Positions 8,496 to 16,156 of a DNA stretch of 64,000 nt are shown here, in pieces. The first letter of the stretch is position 1. Every line of letters starts with the position of its first letter. This DNA comes from Paenibacillus aurantius. Its GTDB lineage: Bacteria; Bacillota; Bacilli; Paenibacillales; NBRC-103111. A model generated the notes under the pieces. It was not told the DNA's origin, did no database searches, and saw only the letters and a list, made by a program, of their open reading frames with translations. A program made the translations under genes and the position numbers. Location of the stretch: the NCBI RefSeq assembly GCF_032268605.1, contig NZ_CP130318.1, forward strand, positions 3,621,001-3,685,000. Direction: 5' to 3'.

Positions 8496-8774
8496 ATGAG
8501 AATTTCCGAGCAGGAAATCATGAACGCCATCTGCTTGAATATAGCCGAACGTAAACAGATTCGGCCGACGGATGTGGAAGTCCAGCTTCTCTGGGATGAA
8601 GAGCTGGGTTACTCGGCGGAGGTGACCGTGCAAGGCCGGACCCAATTCCTCATTGAAGCGAACATGCTGGAAGCCATTGAGCGCTACATGCTGACGGAAT
8701 ACAACCAGCGTGTCTTCCGCAGCCAGATCGAGCTGGACATCGATGAGAAAATGTTCGCGGAGATCCGGATTTAA
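8496..8774 (+). CDS. DUF2653 (YxcD-type) family protein
   Basis: Small, acidic 92-residue protein with alternating helices and strands, recognised as the DUF2653/YxcD family of Bacilli by its start (RISEQEIMNAICLNIAERK) and the central VTVQGRTQFLIEANMLEAIE region. No signal peptide or membrane segment is seen, so it is probably cytoplasmic. Its ribosome site (AAGAGG) lies inside the 3' end of the preceding gene, which ends 2 nt earlier, implying coupled expression with the small membrane protein. No biochemical role is known to me for the family. Confidence 0.8.
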   Translation: MRISEQEIMNAICLNIAERKQIRPTDVEVQLLWDEELGYSAEVTVQGRTQFLIEANMLEAIERYMLTEYNQRVFRSQIELDIDEKMFAEIRI

Positions 8775-8831
8775 CCCGGCTATCAGGGTTCTGCTGCAAC
8801 GGGTAGATGGCAGTCCTGCCTAAAGCGGGAA

Positions 8832-8879
8832 CAAGCAAACCAAAAAGAGGAGCCGCGGCTCCTCTTTTTGGTTTGCTTG
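8832..8879. terminator. 48-nt perfect palindrome, bidirectional terminator
   Basis: Every base from 8832 to 8855 pairs with 8856 to 8879: 24-bp arms and no unpaired loop. The arms contain A5/T5 runs on both sides of a G+C-rich core. It lies 57 nt after the DUF2653 gene and 23 nt after the end of the convergent gene at 8903, so it can stop transcription from both sides. Confidence 0.85.
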
Positions 8880-8902
8880 GAAGTGGGAAGCGGAAGCTAT
8901 CC

Positions 8903-9130
8903 TCAGCTGTAAAGATCCGAGGCGTCGTCGTAATCATACCGGAAGCCGTCTTCGGCATCTTCCGGAAACGCGGCCGTATCCACCCGCATCGAGGCGGCCG
9001 GGTTCTGCTTTCCCTGCAGCTTATCGAGCACCTCGCGGTAAATCCCGATTTCCTGGTAGTCGCCCGAATGGGCAATGACCGTGTTCAATGCCATTTCCAA
9101 TACGGCCTTATCCTGATCGGTCCATTCCAT
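8903..9130 (-). CDS. Hypothetical protein, 75 residues
   Basis: Short acidic protein starting MEWTDQDKAVLEMALN. The first 45 residues look helical and the tail is rich in Asp, Glu and Tyr (FRYDYDDASDLYS). The frame is open further upstream, but the ATG at 9130 follows AGGAGG by about 9 nt, while the upstream extension is Arg/Ser-rich and resembles antisense of the selO end. It lies 70 nt downstream of selO on the same strand and ends before the 8832-8879 terminator, so it is probably the last gene of that unit. I do not recognise a family. Confidence 0.6.
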   Translation of the reverse strand: MEWTDQDKAVLEMALNTVIAHSGDYQEIGIYREVLDKLQGKQNPAASMRVDTAAFPEDAEDGFRYDYDDASDLYS

Positions 9131-9200
9131 CCTTACTCGCCTCCTGCCCTTTTGAAGCTTAGGATGCCCCATCTTGGCTTCCTCTATTTGGAGCTGAACC

Positions 9201-10676
9201 TCAAGTTCCGCAATAGGTCCGGTAAGGCCGCGCCGATTCGGGAGGCAGAAGGGTATATTCCTCCTGCTCGGGGCATGAGGCGTAAGGATCCGCAAGTACG
9301 GCAACCAGCTTGTGCACCAGCTCCAGCTCTCCATGCTCCGACGCTGCCTCAAGCGCCTCCTCCACCCGGTGATTGCGAGGGATTACCGCCGGGTTACGGG
9401 TCCGCATGAGCTCCTCGGAGGCTGCCCTTGATTCCGGCTGCCGCTGCCTTCTCGCCTCCCATTGGTCCAGCCATTCCATGAAGCCGGAGGTCCCGTTCAT
9501 GGGAATATCCTCCATCTTCCCGTTGGTGAGCGAGCGGAAGGTGTTCGTGAAGTCCGCCCGGAAATCCTTCATCATCGCAAGCAGGCTATCCGCGAGAGCA
9601 CGGTCCTCCGGCTCCTCTGTAAACAGCCCGAGCTTCCCTCTCATTCCCTCAAGCCAGTGACGGTTAAACTCTTCCGTAAACAGGGCTACCGCCTCCTCCG
9701 CGAGCTCCACAGCCCTATCTTCGTCTTCGTGCAGGAGAGGCAGCATCGCTTCGGCCAGCCGGGCCAGATTCCATGCCCCAATATAAGGCTGGTTGCCATA
9801 GGCATAGCGGCCTTGGCGATCGATGGAGCTGAACACCGTTGCCGGGTCATAGGCATCCATAAAAGCACAAGGCCCATAGTCGATCGTTTCTCCGCTAATC
9901 GCCATGTTATCCGTGTTCATCACGCCGTGAATGAAACCGACGAGCTGCCACTTGGCGATCAACGAAGCCTGCCTTTTAACGACTCCTTGCAGCAAAGCCA
10001 AATAGCGGTTGCCTTCCTCTTCCGCCTCCGGATAATGCCTCCGGATGGTGTAATCGGCCAACGCGCGCAGGTCGCTCGCCGTGCCCCATTTCGCCGCATA
10101 TTGAAACGTTCCGACCCGCAGATGACTGGCGGCTACCCGTGTCAGGATGGCCCCCGGCAGCTCGATTTCTCTTTGGATGGGCTGACCGGTAGAGACCACT
10201 GCCAGGCTTCGGGTCGTCGGGATGCCTAGTCCATGCATGGCTTCACTTATGATGTACTCACGAAGCATAGGGCCGAGGGCGGCCCGCCCGTCGCCTCCGC
10301 GGGAATAAGGAGTACGGCCGGAGCCTTTTAGCTGGATATCCACCCGTTGTCCGGTTGGGGTAATCTGCTCGCCTAGCAGAAGAGCTCTTCCGTCGCCGAG
10401 CATCGTAAAATAGCCGAACTGGTGCCCCGCATAGGCTTGAGCCAGAGCCTGGGCTCCTTCCGGGAGCCGGTTGCCCGCCAGAACAGCAACCCCTTCCTCC
10501 TCGGTAAGCGCCTTTTCATCCAGACCCAGTTCCGCCGCCAGCGGGCCGTTTAGTATGGTAATCTTGGGGGCCCGTACGGGAGTCGGACGGGTAAAGGTAT
10601 AGAAAGCATCCGGCAGGTCTGCATAACTGGATTCCATATTCCAACCTGTCTTTGGGGTAGGGTTATTCTCCGTCAT
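9201..10676 (-). CDS. selO: SelO-type protein adenylyltransferase (YdiU/UPF0061)
   Basis: Pseudokinase-fold enzyme that transfers AMP from ATP to Ser/Thr/Tyr of proteins. The 491-residue length is typical. Diagnostic segments are [20 protein letters not shown] (nucleotide-binding Lys/Arg), the helix with [20 protein letters not shown], and [20 protein letters not shown] with the metal-binding Asn and Asp. It ends YRTYCGT, so the C-terminal Cys seen in many family members is kept, without selenocysteine. The family is linked to redox-stress responses in other organisms. No operon partner is evident except the 75-residue gene downstream. Confidence 0.93.
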   Translation of the reverse strand: MTENNPTPKTGWNMESSYADLPDAFYTFTRPTPVRAPKITILNGPLAAELGLDEKALTEEEGVAVLAGNRLPEGAQALAQAYAGHQFGYFTMLGDGRALLLGEQITPTGQRVDIQLKGSGRTPYSRGGDGRAALGPMLREYIISEAMHGLGIPTTRSLAVVSTGQPIQREIELPGAILTRVAASHLRVGTFQYAAKWGTASDLRALADYTIRRHYPEAEEEGNRYLALLQGVVKRQASLIAKWQLVGFIHGVMNTDNMAISGETIDYGPCAFMDAYDPATVFSSIDRQGRYAYGNQPYIGAWNLARLAEAMLPLLHEDEDRAVELAEEAVALFTEEFNRHWLEGMRGKLGLFTEEPEDRALADSLLAMMKDFRADFTNTFRSLTNGKMEDIPMNGTSGFMEWLDQWEARRQRQPESRAASEELMRTRNPAVIPRNHRVEEALEAASEHGELELVHKLVAVLADPYASCPEQEEYTLLPPESARPYRTYCGT

Positions 10677-10756
10677 TTTACTCTCCTTTTGGTCCTCAGG
10701 TAAGCCGGTCTAACCCAGCCTTTCCCTTTATCTTACCCCAATCTGAATCAACGGAC

Positions 10757-10791
10757 AAAAAAAAGACCTCATCCTAGGCCATGAGGTCCTT
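10757..10791 (-). terminator. Terminator downstream of the ECF sigma gene
   Basis: Perfect 8-bp stem 10765-10772 with 10781-10788, extended by A/T pairs, with an eight-T run on the minus strand (10757-10764). It ends the sigma factor transcript. Confidence 0.8.
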
Positions 10792-10827
10792 TCCTCTTCT
10801 TTGGGGGACGGTTCTTTAGAAGATCCC

Positions 10828-11703
10828 TTACTTAGCTTGCTTAAGGTGCTGCAGCTTCTCGGGATTGGCAACGGCATAGATCCGGTCGATCTGTCCGTTC
10901 CGGTAAGCGAAGGAATACACAAATTGCCCTCCGTCCGCGAGATCAATTCGAAGTCCAGGGGAACCGTTCACGGTTACGTAATCAAGCGTATAGTGTCCTG
11001 CATAAGTCGCAAGCAGATGCTGGTGAAGCTTCACCACTTGCTCCCATCCTCTAACCGGAACTTGGGCGGCCTTGACCTTGCCGCCGCCATCCGACAGAAA
11101 TACGACATTTTCGCTGACCAGCTCCAGCAAGCGTTCGGTGTGTCCCTTCATCAGGGACTGGACAAACGCTCGGATGCTCTCCTCGGCAACGGTGACCGAA
11201 GGGAGTTCATGGGGATCATGGGTTAGACTCTTTTGTGCGCGGCGGTAGATTTGTCGGCAGTTGGCGCTTTTCTTCTCCACCATTTCCGCTATTTCCTCAA
11301 AGGAATAATGGAAGATTTCCCTCAGAAGAAAAACAGCCCTCTCGACGGCATTTAGCTGCTGAAGAAGCAGCAAATACGCCGTGGAAAGCGACTCCCTCTG
11401 CTCGTACACCTCCGACGGGTCCTCCTGAACCCCCCCTCGTTCGATTAAGGGCTCGGGAAGCCAGGGGCCGACGTACAGCTCCCGCTTTTTGGCCGAGGAG
11501 CGGAGCAAATCCAGGCAGCGGTTGGTCACCATTCTATGCAAAAAAGCTTTCTCGTTAAGGATAGAGGCCATATCGGGTAACTGGCTGTAACGAATAAAGG
11601 CTTCCTGTACAGCATCTTCCGCATCCATCACACTGCCGAGCATCCGGTAAGCCAGAGAAAAGAGAGAAGCCCGGTGAAGGTTATAAAGCGTTTCGATGCT
11701 CAT
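10828..11703 (-). CDS. ECF41-family RNA polymerase sigma factor
   Basis: Sigma-70 factor of 291 residues with an SnoaL-like C-terminal extension. Sigma2 (ASLFSLAYRMLGSVMDAEDAVQEAF) and sigma4 (LNAVERAVFLLREIFHYSFEEIAEM) are followed by about 110 extra residues. Three hallmark ECF41 motifs are present: WLPEPL in the linker, DGGGK in the extension, and an NPEKL (NPDKL-type) motif near the C-terminus. In this family the extension modulates activity, and no separate membrane anti-sigma is used. The start at 11703 is chosen because it gives a normal sigma2 start; it overlaps the preceding oxidoreductase gene by 23 nt. ECF41 genes are typically paired with a carboxymuconolactone decarboxylase, oxidoreductase or epimerase. 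Confidence 0.9.
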   Translation of the reverse strand: MSIETLYNLHRASLFSLAYRMLGSVMDAEDAVQEAFIRYSQLPDMASILNEKAFLHRMVTNRCLDLLRSSAKKRELYVGPWLPEPLIERGGVQEDPSEVYEQRESLSTAYLLLLQQLNAVERAVFLLREIFHYSFEEIAEMVEKKSANCRQIYRRAQKSLTHDPHELPSVTVAEESIRAFVQSLMKGHTERLLELVSENVVFLSDGGGKVKAAQVPVRGWEQVVKLHQHLLATYAGHYTLDYVTVNGSPGLRIDLADGGQFVYSFAYRNGQIDRIYAVANPEKLQHLKQAK

Positions 11704-12982
11704 AAGCAGGTACACCCCCGTAGTTCCTATAGGAAAGGATATGATCCACCGCCCTCTTGGCACTGGCTGCCGCGGCATCAAGTAACCATTCCCCGTGGCT
11801 TACCCAATCTCCTGCTACATACAATCCTTGAATTTCCGGTACGGCCGGACCCGGGTTCTCCAAACGGCGCCTATGCATAAAATCGGAGCTGACGGTTATC
11901 CGCGGTAGATACTGCCGGGCCACCAACTCGTTTCGCCATCCGGGCTGCACGAGATCCAAGGTTTGCTCCAGATCGCGGAGATCCCGGTCGGGATCCGTCT
12001 GCCTGCCCTGGTATTTAATAAGCGAAACAACCTGCGCTCCCGTATCGCTTAAGTGCGCCGCACGGGACTGGTTGGTGAGAAAGACCGCCTGGTCTATTCC
12101 ATACACAAACTGCTGCTTCGGTTGGGGAAGGCGGCGCAGCGCCACATCGAGACAAGCGGTGGTAATTTCGACGGCTTGTTCCTTCCAGGTATGGAGGGCC
12201 GTTTCTTCGGCCTGAGGCACCAATCGGCAGGCCATGTCAGGCGTAGTTGTCATAATCACACAAGAGGTGTCCATCCTCGTGCCGTCTTCACAGCGCACCT
12301 GCCGGAGCCTTCCATCCTCATGATCGATCGCCGTCACCTTGGTATTCGTCACGATGGTTACCCCCTGATCCTCGGCCAACCGGGACAAGGCGTCCATCAG
12401 GCTGCCCCAGCCCCGATCCAAGTACAGCACCCCTTTAAGGGAAAGCTGCAGCTGATGCAGGACGGGGCCCGCCGCCAGCAGATCAGGAGCCGCCACATAG
12501 CTAGCCGTCCTAAACAAAGAATAGAAAAAGTTCCTGACCATGGGATCCTGAATATGGCTTTCCACCCACTCACGGACACTGATCGAATCATAGCGGCGGG
12601 CATCCAGCTTCGCCAGTTTCATGATTCGGGAAGCCAGCTCCCATTTTCCTTTCCAGGAGAAGAGGGAACTCGCGGCCCATGCTTTCACGCCAAAAGGCAG
12701 CGGATAAAGCTTTCCCTTCCATATTCCGTAGCCTTCAATGGAAGGCTGCTTTCCCTGCAAGGGCAATCCCCATTCCCTAAAAGTCTCAAGAGCCACTCCC
12801 GAGTACAAGGCATGCGCCCCCAAATTAAAGTAGTTCCCCTGTTTCACCACGGAGATCGCCCGGCCGCCCACCTGCTTCTGTTTCTCGATGACTAGCGTTC
12901 GTAAACCGGCTTTCGCCGCGTAGATAGCAGCCGTTAAACCTGCCGCCCCTCCCCCGACAACCACCACATCATACTTTTGCAT
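11681..12982 (-). CDS. FAD-dependent amine oxidase/phytoene desaturase-like oxidoreductase
   Basis: Flavoprotein of 433 residues. It has an N-terminal dinucleotide-binding motif VVVGGGAAGLTAAIYAAKAG (about 7-26), the second FAD-contact segment VIEKQKQVGGRA, and a C-terminal FAD motif GLYVAGDWVSHGEWLLDAAAAS. This layout fits the protoporphyrinogen oxidase/phytoene desaturase/amine oxidase superfamily. The ATG at 12982 is used (GAAGGG 6-7 nt upstream); an upstream ATG at 13042 lacks a clear ribosome site. The 3' end overlaps the ECF41 sigma start, making it the probable COE-type partner and a likely target of that sigma factor. The substrate cannot be told from sequence. Confidence 0.85.
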   Translation of the reverse strand: MQKYDVVVVGGGAAGLTAAIYAAKAGLRTLVIEKQKQVGGRAISVVKQGNYFNLGAHALYSGVALETFREWGLPLQGKQPSIEGYGIWKGKLYPLPFGVKAWAASSLFSWKGKWELASRIMKLAKLDARRYDSISVREWVESHIQDPMVRNFFYSLFRTASYVAAPDLLAAGPVLHQLQLSLKGVLYLDRGWGSLMDALSRLAEDQGVTIVTNTKVTAIDHEDGRLRQVRCEDGTRMDTSCVIMTTTPDMACRLVPQAEETALHTWKEQAVEITTACLDVALRRLPQPKQQFVYGIDQAVFLTNQSRAAHLSDTGAQVVSLIKYQGRQTDPDRDLRDLEQTLDLVQPGWRNELVARQYLPRITVSSDFMHRRRLENPGPAVPEIQGLYVAGDWVSHGEWLLDAAAASAKRAVDHILSYRNYGGVPAYEHRNAL

Positions 12983-13067
12983 AGGAAACCCTTCTTTCCT
13001 TCGTTTACCTGTATGACGGGGAAGCAGGGGATTTTGTGACAATTTCGATTAAGGGCTTCTAATCATC

Positions 13068-13105
13068 AAAAAAGCACCACCCGCCTCGCGGCATGAGGAT
13101 GCTTA
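13068..13105 (-). terminator. Probable terminator after the DUF2935 gene
   Basis: Imperfect G+C-rich hairpin (AAGCA at 13072-13076 pairing with TGCTT at 13100-13104, with an inner GCC/GGC helix), followed on the minus strand by a T-run. It lies 30 nt after the DUF2935 stop and upstream of the oxidoreductase gene. Confidence 0.55.
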
Positions 13106-13134
13106 CGGAACCGTGTCTGATGCTCACCTGTTGG

Positions 13135-13929
13135 TCACTCTTTACCCGTCAAGGCAGCTTCAAAACGATCAATGATGTGCAGGAATCTTTCGGCTTCCCG
13201 ATAAACATGATCGGCAAGCAAAGGATGAATGATGCTCTTGATCCGGCAGGCTTCGATCAGATCGCGAGCCGTTTTCTTGAAGTCCCGCAAGGACTGGACC
13301 GATACCCGGTTCTGATCCAGGAACTGATCGAGAAGCGGCGGCGTTTGCGATTGGGGCCGCATGGATTCCAAGTCTATGGCCTGAAAAACCAGCTTATCGA
13401 AATCCTCGCTGAACTCCCTGGCCTGATCCACCAGCTTTCTTTCAGAGGGGTCAAGCAGATGACCTATAAATTTGGCGTGATCCGCCATGATCCTTAAGAA
13501 AAAGACATTCTCGTTAATGATGGCATCCGGCAAAGGATCCAGCCTTCCCGTGTTTAGTTCCTCCAGACGGTTTCGGAAGTAGAACGCTTCCCGGCTTGTG
13601 TGATCAACAAGAAGCGGATAATTATTAGCTCCCGGCAGCTGACAATGCAGAATCAAGCCCAGGACTTTTCTTTTGAAAGCCCATATTTGGGTGACGGCTG
13701 AATGAACTTCCACATTAAAACGTTGAATGGTTTGGGGATCCGCTCCCGCATTCATGCCGTTGGCCCTGCTTTCTATTGCTTCAAATGTGGAATAAAAATG
13801 ATTCGCTTCGTTAATCAGCTGCTTATCCTCCGCTCTAAAGCCGAGCCTCAAAAAAAGCGAATGCTCCTTCATGATGCGTGACCAAAATCTGACTTCATCC
13901 AAAGACCGGACAACAAATGCAGTTGACAC
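13135..13929 (-). CDS. DUF2935 family helical protein
   Basis: Protein of 264 residues made of two similar helical halves (about 10-130 and 140-258), as in the DUF2935 family, which resembles hemerythrin-like four-helix bundles. His/Glu pairs such as FWSRIMKEHSLFLRL and FFLRIMADHAKFIGHLL occur at matching positions of each half, where metal ligands would be expected. The start is GTG at 13929, with AGGAGG 7 nt upstream. It has its own terminator and no obvious operon partner. Its biochemical role is unknown; metal binding is inference. Confidence 0.85.
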   Translation of the reverse strand: MSTAFVVRSLDEVRFWSRIMKEHSLFLRLGFRAEDKQLINEANHFYSTFEAIESRANGMNAGADPQTIQRFNVEVHSAVTQIWAFKRKVLGLILHCQLPGANNYPLLVDHTSREAFYFRNRLEELNTGRLDPLPDAIINENVFFLRIMADHAKFIGHLLDPSERKLVDQAREFSEDFDKLVFQAIDLESMRPQSQTPPLLDQFLDQNRVSVQSLRDFKKTARDLIEACRIKSIIHPLLADHVYREAERFLHIIDRFEAALTGKE

Positions 13930-14020
13930 TCGATCCCCTCCTCGTACGTCCTACCTAAAGATTATTTCTTGATGATCCTCTCTATTCCAATAAGGGAGGA
14001 TAAAAAGGGCCAGACCAACG

Positions 14021-14050
14021 CAAAAAAAACCGCCCTTTCCAGGGGCGGCC
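14021..14050 (-). terminator. Terminator after the PhnB-like VOC gene
   Basis: A G+C hairpin (CCGCCCT at 14030-14036 with AGGGGCGG at 14041-14048) is followed on the minus strand by an eight-T run (14022-14029). It lies 48 nt after the stop of the gene ending at 14098. Confidence 0.8.
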
Positions 14051-14097
14051 TTTGAGCTAAAGTGTTGTTAGGGAGAGTAATTAGTCGCCAGCGGGTA

Positions 14098-14529
14098 TTA
14101 CCATCCTCCCATTCCGGCATTAAACTGCCACTGAACCCCGAACCTGTCCGTCAACATGCCGTAGCACTTGCTCCAAAAGGTCTCCTGAAGCTCCATATTG
14201 ACGGATCCGCCTTCCTTAAGCCTGTCAAAGACGGATCTAATTTCCTCCTCGCTTTCGGTCACGTAAGCTAACGTAATATTGTTTCCTACGACAAACGGCA
14301 TGCCGGGAAATACATCGGAGAACATAACGTTGCTTCCGCTGATCGTCAGACGCGTATGCATGATCATATCCTTAGCGGCTTCCGGCAAGGCATATTCCGG
14401 ATTGGGCGGTATTTCCCCGAACGTCATCATTTTCGGCACCTCTAAGCCGAATACCTCTGCATAAAATTCAACGGCCTCCCGGGTGTTTCCGTTAAAATTC
14501 AAATAAACATCAACTGACATTACGTTCAT
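14098..14529 (-). CDS. PhnB-like VOC family protein
   Basis: Protein of 143 residues of the vicinal oxygen chelate superfamily, in the PhnB/'3-demethylubiquinone methyltransferase-like' group: VYLNFNGNTREAVEFYAEVFG at the start, the ISGSNVMFSDVFPG strand, and the C-terminal FWSKCYGMLTDRFGVQWQFN. Proteins of this group bind a metal in a paired beta-alpha-beta fold, but most have no known substrate. The start at 14529 has GAGGG about 6 nt upstream; an in-frame ATG at 14520 is an alternative. It follows another VOC gene 66 nt away on the same strand, so the two may be co-transcribed. Confidence 0.85.
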   Translation of the reverse strand: MNVMSVDVYLNFNGNTREAVEFYAEVFGLEVPKMMTFGEIPPNPEYALPEAAKDMIMHTRLTISGSNVMFSDVFPGMPFVVGNNITLAYVTESEEEIRSVFDRLKEGGSVNMELQETFWSKCYGMLTDRFGVQWQFNAGMGGW

Positions 14530-14595
14530 TCCTTTCCCTCGATTTTCTTTTAGAATCCTTCGTTGATCAAGCATCTGTTATCGTGGTTTGCCGCT

Positions 14596-15015
14596 TTAGT
14601 GAGCAGGCTGCTGCCATGCCTGAATTTTGTTCCCGTCCGGGTCCTTGAAGGTAAGCTGAAGTCCGCAGCCGCCTTCATCCCTTATCCCCTGCTCCATCCA
14701 TACCCCCGATTTCCGTAGCGACGCTTCGAGTGCGTGGATATTCTCCGTCTCAAAGCAAAGCGGAAACATTTCGTAAGGGGAGTTATCCTCCGTCCAACCC
14801 GTGGTTAGGAAGATCAAGGGATCTCCCTCCGGACTTGGCAGGAGGAATAACCACTGGCCGCTTGCCATGATCATGATCGCTCCCCCGCCCGGCTTGACCG
14901 GCGAACGAAGGGTTAAGCCCAACACTCTCTCGTACCATACCGCGGAAGCCGGCACGTCCTTAACGGGCAGGTAAACGCATTCCACCCGCTTAAGTAAAGC
15001 TTTCTCCAATCGCAT
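14596..15015 (-). CDS. VOC/glyoxalase-like domain protein
   Basis: Single glyoxalase/bleomycin-resistance-like domain of 139 residues. Recognisable segments are VYLPVKDVPASAVWYERVLGL (strand and first metal-ligand region), the middle SGQWLFLLPSPEG, and the C-terminal LQLTFKDPDGNKIQAWQQ. The open frame reaches 15168, but the family pattern starts at MRLEKALLKRVECVYLPV and AAGGA lies close upstream of 15015, so that start is used; a TTG two codons later would give better spacing. Function (isomerase, dioxygenase or resistance protein) cannot be told. Confidence 0.8.
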   Translation of the reverse strand: MRLEKALLKRVECVYLPVKDVPASAVWYERVLGLTLRSPVKPGGGAIMIMASGQWLFLLPSPEGDPLIFLTTGWTEDNSPYEMFPLCFETENIHALEASLRKSGVWMEQGIRDEGGCGLQLTFKDPDGNKIQAWQQPAH

Positions 15016-15173
15016 CCTTCCTTTCTTGAACAAGTGTGAACCATTCCGTATGTACCAAGAAGTTACCCTCATAATAGCACATATGTTCCCATTTGGAAAG
15101 CCTTTCATTCCGTTCTCCTGATACTCCTGCTTATGGGAACACTTTTCGCCGCCGCTTGTTTGAGTCAACCCTC

Positions 15174-15230
15174 ACCCGAAACGGGTAAGGATTTACGGAA
15201 CGCTCTTCCTTATTGTCTCCATGAAGAGCG
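15174..15230. promoter_or_regulatory. Two inverted repeats upstream of the YteA-like gene
   Basis: A 5-bp dyad with 3-nt spacer (ACCCG at 15174-15178, CGGGT at 15182-15186) is followed by a perfect 8-bp inverted repeat (15201-15208 with 15223-15230, 14-nt loop). Both lie in the spacer between the VOC gene and the YteA-like gene. They could be an operator and a leader hairpin; no clear -35/-10 pair was found. Confidence 0.3.
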
Positions 15231-15277
15231 CATTTGGTTAGCAGAACCCATCTGAATTAACAAAGGAGCTGGCCCTC

Positions 15278-16015
15278 ATGAGTCATTTAACCAAAGATCA
15301 ATGGAATACCTTAAATAAGCTGCTGGTCGACGAGCAGAAAGAACTGGAAAAGCATTTTGAAGGAGAAGCCCCGGAAGCACAAAACGCCTCCCTCCGAGAT
15401 TCGGTTGGCGAGTTGACCTCGGTGGACAACCATCCCGCGGATGTAGGAACCGAGGTATTCGAGAGAAGCCGCGACCTGGCTGTCGACGAAACCATGAGCA
15501 ACCAGCTGGACGAAGTCAACCAGGCTTTGAAGCGAATGGATTCGGGGGACTACGGCACATGCCTGGAGTGCGGTAAAGACATCCCTTATGAACGTCTCGA
15601 AGCCATCCCCTATACCGCCTACTGCGTGGACCATACCCCGGCACAGAATACTTCCGACAACCGGCCCGTGGAAGAAGAAGTTCTGGAGCCGGGCCGGGGA
15701 GCCACCGATCCGAACAGTCTCACCGAGCAGAATCGGCTTGACGATTCCAACGCTTGGGACATGGTGGAGTCTTATGGCAACTCGGATTCCCCCGCCATGG
15801 CGGATAACCCCGATGACTTCCACTACAGCGATTCGGACAACGAGAAAAAAGACGCCCATGGCGCCGTGGAAGAGCTGGATGGTTTCCTCGCCTCCGACCG
15901 TGCCGGCCGGCCGCTCGGGGCTGTACGAAACAAAGCTCTGGAAAGCTACAAGGAGAATGGAGAAGGAGAGCCGCTGCTGGAAGCAGAAGGAACGAATTCC
16001 TCCAAAACCCGCTGA
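15278..16015 (+). CDS. YteA-family TraR/DksA-type zinc-finger protein
   Basis: Protein of 245 residues. Coiled-coil residues 1-80 lead to a TraR/DksA-like zinc finger at about 93-120: CLECGKDIPYERLEAIPYTAYC, then VDH, so the second ligand pair is Cys/His rather than the usual Cys/Cys. An acidic, low-complexity C-terminal half follows, typical of the YteA family found in sporulating Bacilli. DksA-like proteins bind the RNA polymerase secondary channel, but this is not shown for YteA. Ribosome site AAAGGAG lies about 9 nt before the ATG. A hairpin at 16115-16147 ends the transcript. Confidence 0.85.
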   Translation: MSHLTKDQWNTLNKLLVDEQKELEKHFEGEAPEAQNASLRDSVGELTSVDNHPADVGTEVFERSRDLAVDETMSNQLDEVNQALKRMDSGDYGTCLECGKDIPYERLEAIPYTAYCVDHTPAQNTSDNRPVEEEVLEPGRGATDPNSLTEQNRLDDSNAWDMVESYGNSDSPAMADNPDDFHYSDSDNEKKDAHGAVEELDGFLASDRAGRPLGAVRNKALESYKENGEGEPLLEAEGTNSSKTR

Positions 16016-16114
16016 CTTAGCGCCTTTTTCCGGAAACTTCGTTGGTGGGGAAGCCTCTATAGGGCGCACGATGTTCCACAAGGAAGAAGAAGTTCATTTG
16101 CGGATAAAGCACTT

Positions 16115-16147
16115 GGAAGGCCGCTTTCCCAGAAAGCGGCCTTCTTC
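16115..16147 (+). terminator. Terminator between convergent YteA-like and GGDEF genes
   Basis: Perfect 13-bp stem (16116-16128 with 16132-16144) and a 3-nt loop, followed by a C/T-rich stretch on the plus strand. It sits between two convergent genes. Confidence 0.75.
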
Positions 16148-16156
16148 TGTGTGCGT

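Noticed and set aside
8650..9075. Frames on both strands sharing the segment KPKRGAAAPLFGLL
   Set aside because: The shared segment is simply the translated perfect palindrome at 8832-8879.
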